The notes under the pieces were generated by a model, which had not been told where the DNA came from, searched no databases, and saw nothing but the letters and a program-made list of their open reading frames with translations. Both the position numbers and the translations under genes were made by a program. From an uncultured Pseudomonadota bacterium (lineage in GTDB: Bacteria; Pseudomonadota; Gammaproteobacteria; Methylococcales; Methylomonadaceae), in the NCBI GenBank assembly GCA_903834465.1, contig CAILJB010000055.1, forward strand, positions 1-64,000: a DNA stretch of 64,000 bases. The letters run 5' to 3'. Below, piece after piece: positions 30,544 to 40,143 of this stretch (positions are counted from its first letter, which is position 1; the number at the start of each line of letters is the position of its first letter).

Positions 30544-30816
30544 GTGGATGCTGTAAAAAAGAAAAAGTTTAAATCGGACGCGCATCACTTAAAGCCAGTC
30601 GTGATGATTGGTCAAGCGGGTTTAACAACAGCGGTGTTAGCAGAAATTGAATTGGCACTGGATAGTCATGAATTGATTAAAGTAAAAATTCGCGCTGAAC
30701 GTGATGAGCGCAAAGCGATTGGTGAAAAAATTTGCTCTGCTACAAAAGCAGAATTGGTGCAGTCGATTGGTCAAATTATTGTAATTTATCGTTTGAATCC
30801 GAATAAAAAATCTTAA
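30544..30816 (+). CDS. yhbY: CRM-domain ribosome assembly protein YhbY
   Basis: A 90-residue single CRM RNA-binding domain, with the family phrase HHLKPVVMIGQAGLTTAVLA and the basic helix VKIRAERDERKAIGEKI. YhbY binds pre-50S particles in E. coli. The start is a GTG (MDAVKKKKFKSDA). The nearby ATG at 30539 is in a different frame and leads to a short peptide, so GTG is the supported choice. It is divergent from rlmE. Confidence 0.93.
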   Translation: MDAVKKKKFKSDAHHLKPVVMIGQAGLTTAVLAEIELALDSHELIKVKIRAERDERKAIGEKICSATKAELVQSIGQIIVIYRLNPNKKS

Positions 30817-30827
30817 TTTCGTAAAAT

Positions 30828-30893
30828 AACAGTGCTTCAACAGTGTGTATTTTATAAGCAGATAATCTTTTCTGCTACTGTTGAATGCCTGTT
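30828..30893 (+). ncRNA. candidate structured RNA element after yhbY
   Basis: The transcript could fold into one long stem: AACAG/CTGTT (30828-30832 with 30889-30893), a 3x3 internal loop, then TTCAACAGT/ACTGTTGAA (30836-30844 with 30877-30885). A 12-nt one-sided bulge follows, then AGCAGA/TCTGCT (30857-30862 with 30871-30876) and an 8-nt loop. There is no T-run directly after it, so it is not a standard terminator. The remaining bases to 31079 contain no gene I can support. Confidence 0.4.
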
Positions 30894-31079
30894 CTTGCTT
30901 GGATAAACACTTTTCTTTGAATGTCGAAATATTGCCCCTTAACTATTTTATTTTTTGTAATTTCCGACAGTTTTTAAGATTTACTCACAACCATGTTCCT
31001 CATTCTTCCCTTGATTGGAATCGTATATGGACTCTCCTCATTTTGCAAGCCTATTTCATATTTGGATATAGCGAAATCA

Positions 31080-33281
31080 TTACAAAATCAGCCACTGTGT
31101 GAGCATTTCAAAATCTAATTGACGCAATCGTTCTGCTAGTTGTGTCGCTAATATTTGGTCGATTTTTTCAATGTGTTCAATCACACATGAACAATTTTCA
31201 ACATCTAATCCCATAACTGCTTCACGCAATGCAGCTATTAGCTCCGGTGATTCATTTTGCAACGACGTGAAATCCACCACATTATTTTCAGTTGATGCGG
31301 TTTTTTCGGGTGTTCCATAAATGAAACTTACCCCAAGTTGTTTTGCCATACAATTGAAAATTTCGGAATCACGATACGGTTTATTCACAATATCATCAAC
31401 GCCCGCCGCTAGAAAATCTTGGCGTTGTTCTACGAAAACCGATGCTGTCACCGCCACAATTTTTACTTTGTCGCCATTGGGTAATGCACGAATGCGGCGT
31501 GTTGCTTCAACACCATCCATTACCGGCATTCGTCTATCCATCCAAATAAAATCCGGTTGTAGCAGTTGAAATTGCTCAATACCTTCTAGTCCATTAAGTG
31601 CTTCGTAAACCTCAAATCCAACGCAAGCTAATAAATTCTTTAATAACAAACGATTTTCCAATTGGTCTTCTACAATTAACACGCGGTAACGTGGTTGCCC
31701 TTTTTCTAACCCCACAACTTGTAATGCGCTGCTGTTAGAGAGTGATTGAACCTCAGTTTGTGCAACTTTGATAACAGGCAATTTAAGCGTAAAACACGAA
31801 CCTTGGTTTAATACACTCGTGACGCTAATACTGCCGCCCATCAATTCAACGTATTCTTTAGTAATGGGCAAACCTAAGCCCGTGCCTTTTTGCTCAGATT
31901 CACTACTAACTTGTACAAAGGTATTAAAAATTAGCGGTAAATTGCGCTCAGAAATACCAATCCCCGTATCGTCGATACAAAAAACAAGAACACATCGCTG
32001 CGTATCGGAGAATTCTTCCGTTGTTAAACGCACCTGCACATTGCCTTGTTTTGTGTATTTAATCGCGTTACCAATAAGATTAAGTAAAATTTGTCGTAAT
32101 TTTGATTCATCCGAATTCACAAAACGCGGGAAACTTGAAGATTGATCGAATAACAGTTCTAAGTTTTTAATTTCAGCGCGTTCGTGCATCATGTCAAGCG
32201 TGTCACGAATCATCTCGCCTAAATCAAAATTTGTATTTTCAATCGTAACGCGACCAGCTTCAATTTTTGCCATGTCCAAAATATCGTTAATCAATTCCAA
32301 TAAATGTTTACCACTATTGTTAATGATATTTAAATTTTCTCGTTGTATTACATTTAAAGAAGGGTCGCGTTGCATCAATTGTGAAAAACCTAACACCGCA
32401 TTCATCGGCGTGCGTAATTCATGGCTCATATTTGCTAAAAATACACTTTTTGCCCGATTTGCAGCTTCAGCGCGGTCTTTAGTTTTTTCTAATTCCGAAC
32501 TCAGAATTTGCAAATCTTGGTTATTACGTTCTAGGGCTTGTGTGCGTTCATTTACGCGTTGTTCAAGATATTCATTTAAAATGCGATAATTATTTTCAGA
32601 GTCAAGAATTGCCTGTCTACGTTCTTGAATAGATTGCCTCATATTCTCTACACCCGTAGCGAGTAATCCAATTTCATCGATTTGTTTGAGTTTTAATTCA
32701 CCACTAAAATCACCACTTGTAATTATTCGAATGGCTTGCAGAATTTGTCGTAACGGTTTAATTACGATGGCATTTAAAATAACCACTAGCGATAAAATAA
32801 TTGCTAAACTTAGCGAAATCAAAGAAATTAAACGATTTAAGGCTTCTTGTTTTAACTGTGTTTCAACAAAACGAGGTGTTAGATAAACTGTCACTGACCC
32901 TATTTTTTCTTCCCCATGCAAAACATCGGCGTGTCGTTCAATAAAACGGTCTTGGATGATTTGATTGGTATCGATACTTTTCCATTGTAAGTCACGGATT
33001 TTGCCACGAATAGCTTGCTTATCATCGGTCACAATCACGGCGTAAGTTTGATTATTGAGCATTTCAATATCAACAATTTTGGTTTGCCACGCTTCGTCCA
33101 TTTCCCATAATGGTAAATTTAAACTTTCGGCTAATCGTTTAATTTGCCTATCCGCTGATTGCTCCAATTCTGCATAAAGTCGTTGCTGCGTGTCGAGATA
33201 ACTGTTAATTTCATAAAAACTCAACACGCTAATGACCACACTCAGCAACGACAAAATGATTTTAGTTTTGATGCTTTGCAT
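31080..33281 (-). CDS. hybrid sensor histidine kinase (sensor-HAMP-HK-REC)
   Basis: 733 residues: membrane segment (about 8-26), periplasmic domain (about 27-155), second membrane segment (about 157-178), HAMP, coiled coil, HisKA with phospho-His in [17 protein letters not shown] (about 285), HATPase ([12 protein letters not shown]), and a receiver with phospho-Asp in [13 protein letters not shown] (about 580). The helical tail (about 660-733) is like that of the kinase at 22670. It starts 6 nt after a binding-protein gene, so the two are co-expressed and the binding protein may present a ligand to the periplasmic domain. No response regulator is adjacent. The receiver may pass phosphate to an unlinked partner. 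Confidence 0.9.
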   Translation of the reverse strand: MQSIKTKIILSLLSVVISVLSFYEINSYLDTQQRLYAELEQSADRQIKRLAESLNLPLWEMDEAWQTKIVDIEMLNNQTYAVIVTDDKQAIRGKIRDLQWKSIDTNQIIQDRFIERHADVLHGEEKIGSVTVYLTPRFVETQLKQEALNRLISLISLSLAIILSLVVILNAIVIKPLRQILQAIRIITSGDFSGELKLKQIDEIGLLATGVENMRQSIQERRQAILDSENNYRILNEYLEQRVNERTQALERNNQDLQILSSELEKTKDRAEAANRAKSVFLANMSHELRTPMNAVLGFSQLMQRDPSLNVIQRENLNIINNSGKHLLELINDILDMAKIEAGRVTIENTNFDLGEMIRDTLDMMHERAEIKNLELLFDQSSSFPRFVNSDESKLRQILLNLIGNAIKYTKQGNVQVRLTTEEFSDTQRCVLVFCIDDTGIGISERNLPLIFNTFVQVSSESEQKGTGLGLPITKEYVELMGGSISVTSVLNQGSCFTLKLPVIKVAQTEVQSLSNSSALQVVGLEKGQPRYRVLIVEDQLENRLLLKNLLACVGFEVYEALNGLEGIEQFQLLQPDFIWMDRRMPVMDGVEATRRIRALPNGDKVKIVAVTASVFVEQRQDFLAAGVDDIVNKPYRDSEIFNCMAKQLGVSFIYGTPEKTASTENNVVDFTSLQNESPELIAALREAVMGLDVENCSCVIEHIEKIDQILATQLAERLRQLDFEMLTQWLIL

Positions 33282-33287
33282 AAAATT

Positions 33288-34088
33288 CTAAGGCGATGGA
33301 TTTTGATAAAGCCGAGTAAATCGGTTTAATTCTTTAAACCACGAGGAAGGTATTTGTTGTTGATTATAATAGCGGTTAATAATTTCCTGATAATGACCAT
33401 TTTTAATAATTTGCGCCAAACCTTGGCGATAGCGTTGTGCAATGGCTTGGGCGTTAGGATAATTTTTGTCCAGCATAATCGCAATGGGTGAAATGGAATG
33501 CGGGACGGGAATCGATACAAAATTTGCGTGTTCATCGGGGAATAATTTAGCAATCATTTGTTGCCCGACTAAATCAATTTCTAATACTAAATCTAAACGC
33601 CCGTGATGCAATTTTTTAAATAATGATTCTTGGGTATAACTGGTTTCAATGTAAATTCCCAATTGTTCAAATGCCGCGCGATTAGAAATCGTGCCAGATA
33701 ACGCACCAATACGATAACCTTTTAAATCTCGAAGTGTTTTGAATGGAATTGATTTTTGATGCGTGGGGTCGTAGTAATACAAAGAAATCTCAGAAATCGC
33801 AATCGGAATAATTGCTGCGAAATCTTGATTTTCCATGTAAAAAGCAGGATTACCTAAATCGTTATTCGTCGTATCTTCAATTAAACGTTTGAGCGGTCTG
33901 AATTCAATGCGAGATTCTAAACCTGTCACTTTCGACATTGCGGCAATAATCTCGCCACCTAAACCGTTATAGGCTAAATTTTTTGACCAATAAGGAAAAC
34001 TTTCGTTTGCCTGAAGTATGACCACATCGCCGTGAGCCATAGACGTTATAAGCCATAACAAACAGAAGATTAGAATGTATTTCATCAT
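33288..34088 (-). CDS. periplasmic solute-binding protein (SBP_bac_3-like)
   Basis: 266 residues with a signal peptide (cleavage near SMAHG) and an amino-acid-type periplasmic binding fold: NGLGGEIIAAMSKVTG, FKTLRDLKGYRIGALSG and the closing ALAQIIKNGHYQEIINRYY region. No transporter genes accompany it. It overlaps apaH by 4 nt (ATGA) and is followed by a hybrid kinase, so it is more likely a signalling accessory than a transporter part. The ligand is unknown. Either of two adjacent Met codons (34088, 34085) could start it. Confidence 0.85.
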   Translation of the reverse strand: MMKYILIFCLLWLITSMAHGDVVILQANESFPYWSKNLAYNGLGGEIIAAMSKVTGLESRIEFRPLKRLIEDTTNNDLGNPAFYMENQDFAAIIPIAISEISLYYYDPTHQKSIPFKTLRDLKGYRIGALSGTISNRAAFEQLGIYIETSYTQESLFKKLHHGRLDLVLEIDLVGQQMIAKLFPDEHANFVSIPVPHSISPIAIMLDKNYPNAQAIAQRYRQGLAQIIKNGHYQEIINRYYNQQQIPSSWFKELNRFTRLYQNPSP

Positions 34089-34900
34089 AAGCGTGGCTTT
34101 TGATTACTCGTTACGCTAAATCGTTGCATATCGTCTAAACGTAATGCTGTTAATTCACGTCCCCAAACGCAACCCGTGTCAAGAGCATAACAATTATTTT
34201 TTTTGTAAAATCCCAACGCTGACCAATGCCCAAAAATAAGTTTTGTTTGCGCTGTTTTGCGTTCTGGCACGTTAAACCACGGTAATAAATGTGCGGGTTG
34301 TGAACCTAATTCGCCATTATATTCAAAATTTAGTCGTCCGAATTTATCGCAAAATCGCATTCGCGTAAAACAATTAAAAATAAAACGAAGTTGCTCGATG
34401 CTTTCCAAATCATCTGACCATAAATCGGGTTGATTACCGTAAAGTTGCTCTAAAACATTCTGATAATTGTCACTTCGCAACGCATTTTGTGCCAATGTTG
34501 CCATGATTTGCGTTTGCGCTAAATCCCATTGTGGTGGTAAACCAGCGTGTAATAACCCGAAATCGTGAGCGTAATGAAACAGTGGTTGCTGGCGTAACCA
34601 ATCCAGTAATTCATCTCTGTCTGATGCGTTAAAAATTGCTTGCAGCGTATCTTTTTTCTTTGTTCGCTCTGGAAAACTTGCAGTCACCAGCAAATGAATA
34701 TCATGATTTCCTAAAACTGTTACAGCTGCTGTCCCTAAATTTTTCACAAAACGAAGTGTTTCTAACGATTTATCGCCTCGATTTACTAAATCCCCCACAA
34801 ACCATAATTGGTCAGTGTGTTCGTTGAATTCAATGTAATCGAGCAAATGTAATAATTCGTTAAAACACCCTTGCACGTCACCAATGGCATAAATAGACAT
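34085..34900 (-). CDS. apaH: diadenosine tetraphosphatase ApaH
   Basis: Symmetrically cleaves Ap4A to two ADP and, in E. coli, removes Np4 caps from RNA. 271 residues with metallophosphatase motifs GDVQGC, GDLVNRG and GNHDIHLL, then the later His motifs (LLHAGLPP, FGHWSALG). It lies 5 nt after apaG, the usual apaG-apaH order, and overlaps the binding-protein gene downstream. Confidence 0.97.
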   Translation of the reverse strand: MSIYAIGDVQGCFNELLHLLDYIEFNEHTDQLWFVGDLVNRGDKSLETLRFVKNLGTAAVTVLGNHDIHLLVTASFPERTKKKDTLQAIFNASDRDELLDWLRQQPLFHYAHDFGLLHAGLPPQWDLAQTQIMATLAQNALRSDNYQNVLEQLYGNQPDLWSDDLESIEQLRFIFNCFTRMRFCDKFGRLNFEYNGELGSQPAHLLPWFNVPERKTAQTKLIFGHWSALGFYKKNNCYALDTGCVWGRELTALRLDDMQRFSVTSNQKPRL

Positions 34901-34905
34901 AATTT

Positions 34906-35283
34906 TTAATGCAACGTGCGCGGAATAGATAACGTAAAACGCGGAATAGGGGCGTTAAATGTTTCGCCTTTACTGTCACGAAACGTATAAAACCCTTGCA
35001 TTGTCCCCACATCTGTTTCGAGTAACGCGCTACTGGTATAGCGAAAATGCTCACCCGCGTTAATTTGTGGACGCATTCCAATCACCCCATCACCGTGGAC
35101 TTCTTGAATCTTGCCATTCGCATCGGTTAAAACCCAATGACGTTGTAATAGTTGCACCGTACTTTTACCGGTGTTAGTGATAGTGATAGTATAGGCAAAG
35201 ATGTAGCGATTCTGGTTCGCGTCCGAATCCTTTTCGACAAACGACGCGGTGGCTGTAACGCTAATAGTGTGATTTTCATTCAT
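34906..35283 (-). CDS. apaG: ApaG protein (Co2+/Mg2+ efflux-linked, FN3-like fold)
   Basis: About 125 residues of the ApaG/DUF525 family with a beta-sandwich fold. Conserved phrases are YTITITNTGKSTVQLLQRHW, GVIGMRPQINAGEHFRYTS and GTMQGFYTF. Its molecular role is not settled; it is linked genetically to cobalt resistance. The ATG at 35283 (MNENHTISVTATA) gives the family-length protein. The longer frame upstream adds a non-conserved stretch. Confidence 0.93.
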   Translation of the reverse strand: MNENHTISVTATASFVEKDSDANQNRYIFAYTITITNTGKSTVQLLQRHWVLTDANGKIQEVHGDGVIGMRPQINAGEHFRYTSSALLETDVGTMQGFYTFRDSKGETFNAPIPRFTLSIPRTLH

Positions 35284-35368
35284 GACAATAATGGCAAAAT
35301 TCCGTAAATTAACTGATATTTTTTGCATTTTATCCTAATTCACCTTAAATACAGGTAAACGATTCCTT

Positions 35369-35920
35369 ATGAAGTACAGAAATTATTTGATTATGTTATT
35401 ACTCGCTGCTTCGCCGTCGATTCATGCAGAGGATGGTAAAGATTTATTTCTCGCGGCAATGAATGGCAAAGAAGAGCGTGTAATTGCATTGCTCAATCAA
35501 GGTATAGATGTAAATAGCAAAAATGCCGGCGGTCGCACCGCGTTAATGGCGGCATGTTTTAGTGGTAATCTGCACAGTGTTAAGACGTTACTTGCTTACG
35601 GTGCAGACGTAAATGCGGTGGATAACACGGGAAATTCGGCGTTAATGGACGCATTGATTTTTGGTGATGAAGACATTATCACTTTGTTAGTCAAAGCCGG
35701 CGCTAACGTTAATGCCCTGGACGCACAAAAAGTACCGATTTTAGAACGCGCTAAAAAAATTAGCGGTGAAAATGTGATTAAATTATTAGAAGCGGCTGGC
35801 GCAAAAGGTTCCGAGCCACCGCCACCGCCTGAACCCACTGCTGAAGAACTTGCGGCGAAAGCCGAAGCAGAAAAAGCAGCGGCTGACGCGGCAGCTGAAA
35901 AACCAAAGAAAAAACGATAA
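35369..35920 (+). CDS. exported ankyrin-repeat protein
   Basis: 183 residues: signal peptide (1-20, cleavage near SIHAE), then about four ankyrin repeats (about 25-145) with typical phrases such as GRTALMAACFSGNLHSVKTL and GADVNAVDNTGNSALMDALI. A Pro run (PPPPPEP) and an Ala/Glu/Lys-rich tail follow. Short periplasmic ankyrin proteins act as protein-protein adaptors, but no partner can be named. It is 11 nt before a Mur-ligase N-domain protein on the same strand, so they may be co-transcribed with mpl. Confidence 0.85.
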   Translation: MKYRNYLIMLLLAASPSIHAEDGKDLFLAAMNGKEERVIALLNQGIDVNSKNAGGRTALMAACFSGNLHSVKTLLAYGADVNAVDNTGNSALMDALIFGDEDIITLLVKAGANVNALDAQKVPILERAKKISGENVIKLLEAAGAKGSEPPPPPEPTAEELAAKAEAEKAAADAAAEKPKKKR

Positions 35921-35931
35921 GGAGACACGTT

Positions 35932-36396
35932 ATGCGTATACACATTATTGGTGTAGCAACGACATTTATGAGTGGACTTGCTTTGTTAGCACGACAGGAA
36001 GGGCATGAAGTGACAGCTTCAGACAGTTGTATTTTTCCTAAAATGCGTAAGCAGTTAGAGAGCGCAGGCGTGCAATTGAAAGATGGGTTTAGTGTGGAAA
36101 ATCTAGCGTACAAACCGGATTTAGTCATTATTGGCAATGAATTATTTCCTGATAATGAGGAATTACTCGAAGCACGCAAACGGTCTATGCCTTATATTTC
36201 AGGCGTGTTGTGGCTAGAAGAGTATGTGTTATATGATAAGTGGAAGATTAGTGCGCCGTCTCATTATGTAAAAGCGATGCCTTCTGGAAGTTTCGATTCG
36301 AAAGAAGAAACACCTGCTGATAAACCTGCTGTTAAAAAACATGCACCCAAACCACAACCAGAACCTGGAAAACTCAAACAACGGATAGTGCGTTAA
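35932..36396 (+). CDS. Mur-ligase N-terminal-domain-only protein, Mpl paralogue
   Basis: 154 residues. The first 105 align with the N-terminal Rossmann domain of Mpl encoded immediately downstream: MRIHIIGVATTFMSGLALLA against MRIHILGICGTFMGGLAVLA, and KPDLVIIGNELF against RPDLVIIGNALS. The central ATPase domain (GKTTT loop) and ligase C-domain are absent. The glycine loop is altered (GVATTFMSG). In place of the missing domains is a Pro/Lys-rich tail (about 125-154). A clean ATG preceded by AGGAG and intact reading suggest a maintained gene, not a fragment. It may bind a UDP-muropeptide or regulate Mpl, but this is inference. Confidence 0.8.
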   Translation: MRIHIIGVATTFMSGLALLARQEGHEVTASDSCIFPKMRKQLESAGVQLKDGFSVENLAYKPDLVIIGNELFPDNEELLEARKRSMPYISGVLWLEEYVLYDKWKISAPSHYVKAMPSGSFDSKEETPADKPAVKKHAPKPQPEPGKLKQRIVR

Positions 36397-36398
36397 TT

Positions 36399-37742
36399 AT
36401 GCGTATTCATATTTTAGGTATTTGCGGCACATTTATGGGGGGGTTGGCTGTTTTAGCAAAACAGTTAGGTCACGAAGTTAGCGGCTCAGATCAAAACGTA
36501 TATCCGCCGATGAGCAATCAATTACGCGCTCAAGGTATTACGTTAATGGAAGGTTATTGCGCTGAAAATTTAATGCCTCGACCGGACTTAGTCATTATCG
36601 GCAATGCCTTATCGCGGGGGAATTCCGAAGTCGAAGCTGTTTTGAATCAAGGCTTACCTTATACCAGTGGCGCACAATGGTTATCTGAAAATGTATTGCA
36701 AGATAAATGGGTATTAGCGGTTGCCGGAACACATGGCAAAACCACAACGAGCAGTATGCTAGCGTGGATTTTAGAAAAACAGGGGTTTAATCCCAGTTTT
36801 TTAATTGGTGGTATTCCATTAAATTTTGGGATTTCAGCACGTTTGACGGATTCCAATTTTTTCGTTATCGAAGCCGATGAATATGATGCCGCGTTTTTTG
36901 ATAAACGTTCTAAATTTGTACATTACCGTCCACGCACTGCGATTTTAAATAATTTAGAATATGATCACGCGGATATTTTTCCAGATTTAGCGGCGATTCA
37001 AAAACAGTTCCATCATTTTGTGCGAACTGTGCCAAGTGAAGGTTTATTGATTGTGCCAGAAGGTGATATGGCATTAGAAGAAACGTTAGCGTTGGGTTGT
37101 TGGACACCTGTTACTTATACCAGTATTTTAGGCGAAGGTAGCTGGAATGCAGATTTATTAACTGGCGATGGTAGTCGCTTCGCAGTGTATTTTGGTGTGC
37201 ATCATCAAGGCGAAGTGCATTGGAATTTAACCGGTGAACACAATGTACGAAATGCGTTAGCAGCCATGGCAGCAGCGCATCATGTTGGCGTTTTGCCGCA
37301 TGATGCGATTGCCGCATTGTCGAATTTTCAAAATGTGAAACGGCGTATGGAAGTGTTAGCATCGAAAGATGGTGTGACCATTTATGATGATTTTGCTCAT
37401 CATCCTACGGCGATTGCGACGACATTAGACGGTTTACGGCAACATGTTGGTGGTGAAAAAATTATTGCGATAATTGAACCACGTTCCAACACCATGCGTT
37501 TAGGTGTGCATCAACATACGTTAGCCGCGTCGTTACGCGCCGCTGATGTTGCAATTATTTACCAACCAGAATCGCAAAGTGCGTTGACGTTGGCAAGTAA
37601 TACGGTTGTTTGCAGCAGCTTAGAAGAAATTGTGGCGCGATTTCGTAATGAAATTCAGCACGGTTGTCATGTCGTGTTAATGAGTAATGGTAGTTTTGGT
37701 GGCTTGCACCAGTTATTGATCAGCGAATTGGAAAAAGTATGA
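36399..37742 (+). CDS. mpl: UDP-N-acetylmuramate:tripeptide ligase Mpl
   Basis: Recycles murein tripeptide by joining it to UDP-MurNAc. 447 residues with the Mur-ligase order: N-terminal UDP-binding domain (GICGTFMGGLA), ATP loop AVAGTHGKTTTSSM, central motif EADEYDAAFFDKRSKFVHY, NLEYDHADIF, and C-terminal DDFAHHPTAIATT, which distinguishes Mpl/MurC. It starts 2 nt after the N-domain paralogue and overlaps the next gene by 4 nt (ATGA). Confidence 0.96.
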   Translation: MRIHILGICGTFMGGLAVLAKQLGHEVSGSDQNVYPPMSNQLRAQGITLMEGYCAENLMPRPDLVIIGNALSRGNSEVEAVLNQGLPYTSGAQWLSENVLQDKWVLAVAGTHGKTTTSSMLAWILEKQGFNPSFLIGGIPLNFGISARLTDSNFFVIEADEYDAAFFDKRSKFVHYRPRTAILNNLEYDHADIFPDLAAIQKQFHHFVRTVPSEGLLIVPEGDMALEETLALGCWTPVTYTSILGEGSWNADLLTGDGSRFAVYFGVHHQGEVHWNLTGEHNVRNALAAMAAAHHVGVLPHDAIAALSNFQNVKRRMEVLASKDGVTIYDDFAHHPTAIATTLDGLRQHVGGEKIIAIIEPRSNTMRLGVHQHTLAASLRAADVAIIYQPESQSALTLASNTVVCSSLEEIVARFRNEIQHGCHVVLMSNGSFGGLHQLLISELEKV

Positions 37743-38668
37743 AATTATCCCTTATTTTTATAGCGACAAGTTTATTCGCAATGCAAAGCATTGCTGCCGA
37801 AAAAACCACACTGCGAATTGGCGTGCAAACTTCCGGCACGTTAGATTGGGAACTTTCAGTTTTGCCACAATCACCTGACTTTCAAATTCAAACGCAACCT
37901 GTTGCGACGGCAGAGGCAGCAAAAATTGCATTGCAATCTGGTGCAGTGGATATGATTGTTTCCGATTTTTTATGGGTTTCACAAACCCGAAATACAGGCG
38001 CAGAGTTCACGTTTTATCCGTATTCAAATACATCTGGTGCGTTGGTCGTTCCGGGAAATAGTGCCATTCACGATATAAAAGATTTGGTTGGAAAACGTTT
38101 AGGAATTGCCGGGGGTGAATTAGATAAAAATTGGTTGTTATTGCAAGCGGCTGGTAAAAAACAAAATGTTGATTTAAACGCTACGGTTGAAAAAACGTTT
38201 GGCGCACCACCGTTAATCAATGAGCAAATCAAAAACCAGCGCGTTGATGCCGTTTTGACACATTGGCATTTTGCCGCGCAATTAGAGGCGCAAGGTTATC
38301 AGCAATTACTCGATGGCAAGGCGTTACAACAAAGTTTAGGTATTCAAGATAATGTACCGACATTGGGTTATGTATTCAAACAATCATGGGCAAACAATCA
38401 CAAAGCCGCCTTAAATGCTTTCTTTGCCGCCACATCGCAAGCCAAAAATCGGTTATGCGATGATGACGCACTGTGGCAAAAAACGACTATCAAAATGCAA
38501 TCTGCCCCCGCTATTTTACGTCAACGTTACTGCGCTGGCCGTGTTAATGCGTGGACAAATGCCAATCAACAAGCCGCGCAACAGCTTTACAACGTTTTAT
38601 ATAATTTAAACTCGAAAGTGGGCAGTTCTGCGAATTTAGCCGCCGGTACATTTTGGACAGCGGAGTAA
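37739..38668 (+). CDS. NitT/TauT-type ABC transporter substrate-binding protein
   Basis: 309 residues with a signal peptide (1-20, cleavage near SIAAE) and a NitT/TauT/SsuA-like binding fold: LRIGVQTSGTLDWELSVL, AAKIALQSGAVDMIVSDFLW, IKDLVGKRLGIAGGELDKNW and RVDAVLTHWHFAAQLEAQGY. Relatives bind sulfonates, nitrate, pyrimidines or other small organic anions. The substrate here is unknown. It is translationally coupled to mpl by an ATGA overlap and followed by its permease and ATPase. Confidence 0.88.
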   Translation: MKLSLIFIATSLFAMQSIAAEKTTLRIGVQTSGTLDWELSVLPQSPDFQIQTQPVATAEAAKIALQSGAVDMIVSDFLWVSQTRNTGAEFTFYPYSNTSGALVVPGNSAIHDIKDLVGKRLGIAGGELDKNWLLLQAAGKKQNVDLNATVEKTFGAPPLINEQIKNQRVDAVLTHWHFAAQLEAQGYQQLLDGKALQQSLGIQDNVPTLGYVFKQSWANNHKAALNAFFAATSQAKNRLCDDDALWQKTTIKMQSAPAILRQRYCAGRVNAWTNANQQAAQQLYNVLYNLNSKVGSSANLAAGTFWTAE

Positions 38669-38671
38669 ACG

Positions 38672-39408
38672 TTGTTTTCAAAAGCCTTACCAACCTTATC
38701 GATTGTTGCTTTTTTAAGTTTGTGGCAAGGGCTGGCGTTATTTCTGCACAGTTCGTTATTGCCCTTACCCGAAACAGTCGCGTGGGTACTTTGGCAACAG
38801 TGTCAATCTGGGGAATTACCGTACCATTTAGGCGTAACGCTTTTGCGTTTGGTAGTGAGTTTTACTATTTCAATGTTGCTCGGTTGCACGATTGGTATTG
38901 CATTGGGAAGAAATGAAAAACTCAATGCTTTTTTCGATCATTGGCTAGTCATTTTTTAAATGTTCCCGCATTGGTGACAATTATTTTATGTTACGTTTGG
39001 TTTGGATTAAGCGAATCAGCGGCAATTCTGGCAGTCGTTTTAAACAAAGTGCCAAATGTGATTGTGACATTACGCGAAGGCACACGAGCGTTAGATAAAG
39101 ATTTACTCAATATGGCGCGATGTTACGGTTTTAGTCGAACAAAAATGCTGCGCCATGTGATATTGCCGCAATTGCATCCGTTTTTAATGAGCGCGACCCG
39201 TTCGGGATTAGCGTTGATTTGGAAAATTATTTTGATGGTCGAACTTCTCGGACGCAGTAACGGCATGGGTTATCAATTACATTTGTTTTTTCAGTGGTTT
39301 GATATTGCCAGTATTTTGGCATACACGATGGCGTTTGTTGGCGTGATTCAATTACTGGAATTTGTATTACTAAAACCGCTCGATAATCTTGCCAAACGGT
39401 GGCGATAA
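38672..39408 (+). pseudogene. ABC transporter permease (SsuC/TauC type), frameshifted
   Basis: The N-terminal part (TTG start at 38672, GGAG 6 nt upstream) carries the first membrane segments and stops at 38957-38959 after HWLVIF. The family sequence resumes in the -1 frame as FLNVPALVTIILCYVWFGLS and runs to 39408, including the cytoplasmic EAA-like loop (LDKDLLNMARCYGFSRTKML) and final membrane segments. Seven Ts in place of six at 38952-38957 would restore one 245-residue protein. This is a recent mutation, a sequence error, or slippage on the T-run. The neighbouring binding protein and ATPase are intact, which argues against long-standing decay. Confidence 0.8.
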
Positions 39409-40143
39409 ATGACGACGGTTCATATTCAAATTCACGATAAAACGCATCACGGTGCAGAAAAACCCACGATTGAAAATTTTGCCTTGTCTTTAAATGCAGG
39501 GGAATTTGTGTGTTTAGTTGGTCAGTCTGGCTGTGGGAAAACGACGTTATTAAATAGTATTGCCGGATTAGATCCACATTATTCAGGCGAAATTCGTGTG
39601 GGTAATTCGCAGCAAAATCCCCAAATTGGTTATGTGTTTCAACAGCCGTGTTTATTACCGTGGCGTACAGTGCGTGAAAATATTGAGTTAGTATTTTCAA
39701 CACAAACCGTTGTGCCAACATCTCAAGTGGATAGTCTGCTGGATTTCATGCAATTAAACGCTTATCAGCATGCTTATCCAAAACAGCTTTCAGAAGGTAT
39801 GCGGCGGCGGGTATCGATTATTCGAGCATTTGCAACGAATCCTGATTTGTTACTGATGGACGAACCATTTGTATCGCTCGATGCACCAATGGCAAGAGAA
39901 GTACGGGAATTATTGCAACAACTCTGGCACAGTCGCCCACATACGGTGTTATTTGTGACGCATGATTTGCGTGAAGCGATTGCACTGGCGGATAGATTGG
40001 TGTTTTTGACCAGTCGTCCGATGCGTGTATTGCGCGAGGTAAAAGTCCCCATCGCTCGAAATTTGCGACACGACGTTCGCATAATTGAAGCGTTTCGTGA
40101 TGAGTTAATTCATAATTATCACGACTTACATCCGCTATTATAA
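39409..40143 (+). CDS. NitT/TauT-type ABC transporter ATPase
   Basis: 244 residues: Walker A GQSGCGKTT, Q-loop YVFQQPCLLPWRTV (the LLPW phrase is typical of SsuB/TauB/NrtD), signature LSEGMRRRVSIIRA (Glu where LSGGM is usual), Walker B LLLMDEPFVSLDAP and H-loop FVTHDLREA. It starts directly after the permease stop and its 3' end overlaps the convergent anmK by 25 nt. Confidence 0.93.
   Translation: MTTVHIQIHDKTHHGAEKPTIENFALSLNAGEFVCLVGQSGCGKTTLLNSIAGLDPHYSGEIRVGNSQQNPQIGYVFQQPCLLPWRTVRENIELVFSTQTVVPTSQVDSLLDFMQLNAYQHAYPKQLSEGMRRRVSIIRAFATNPDLLLMDEPFVSLDAPMAREVRELLQQLWHSRPHTVLFVTHDLREAIALADRLVFLTSRPMRVLREVKVPIARNLRHDVRIIEAFRDELIHNYHDLHPLL

Noticed and set aside
38952-38959. Programmed -1 frameshift in the permease
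   Set aside because: No classical heptamer in the zero frame, and the family does not use recoding; a missing T is simpler.
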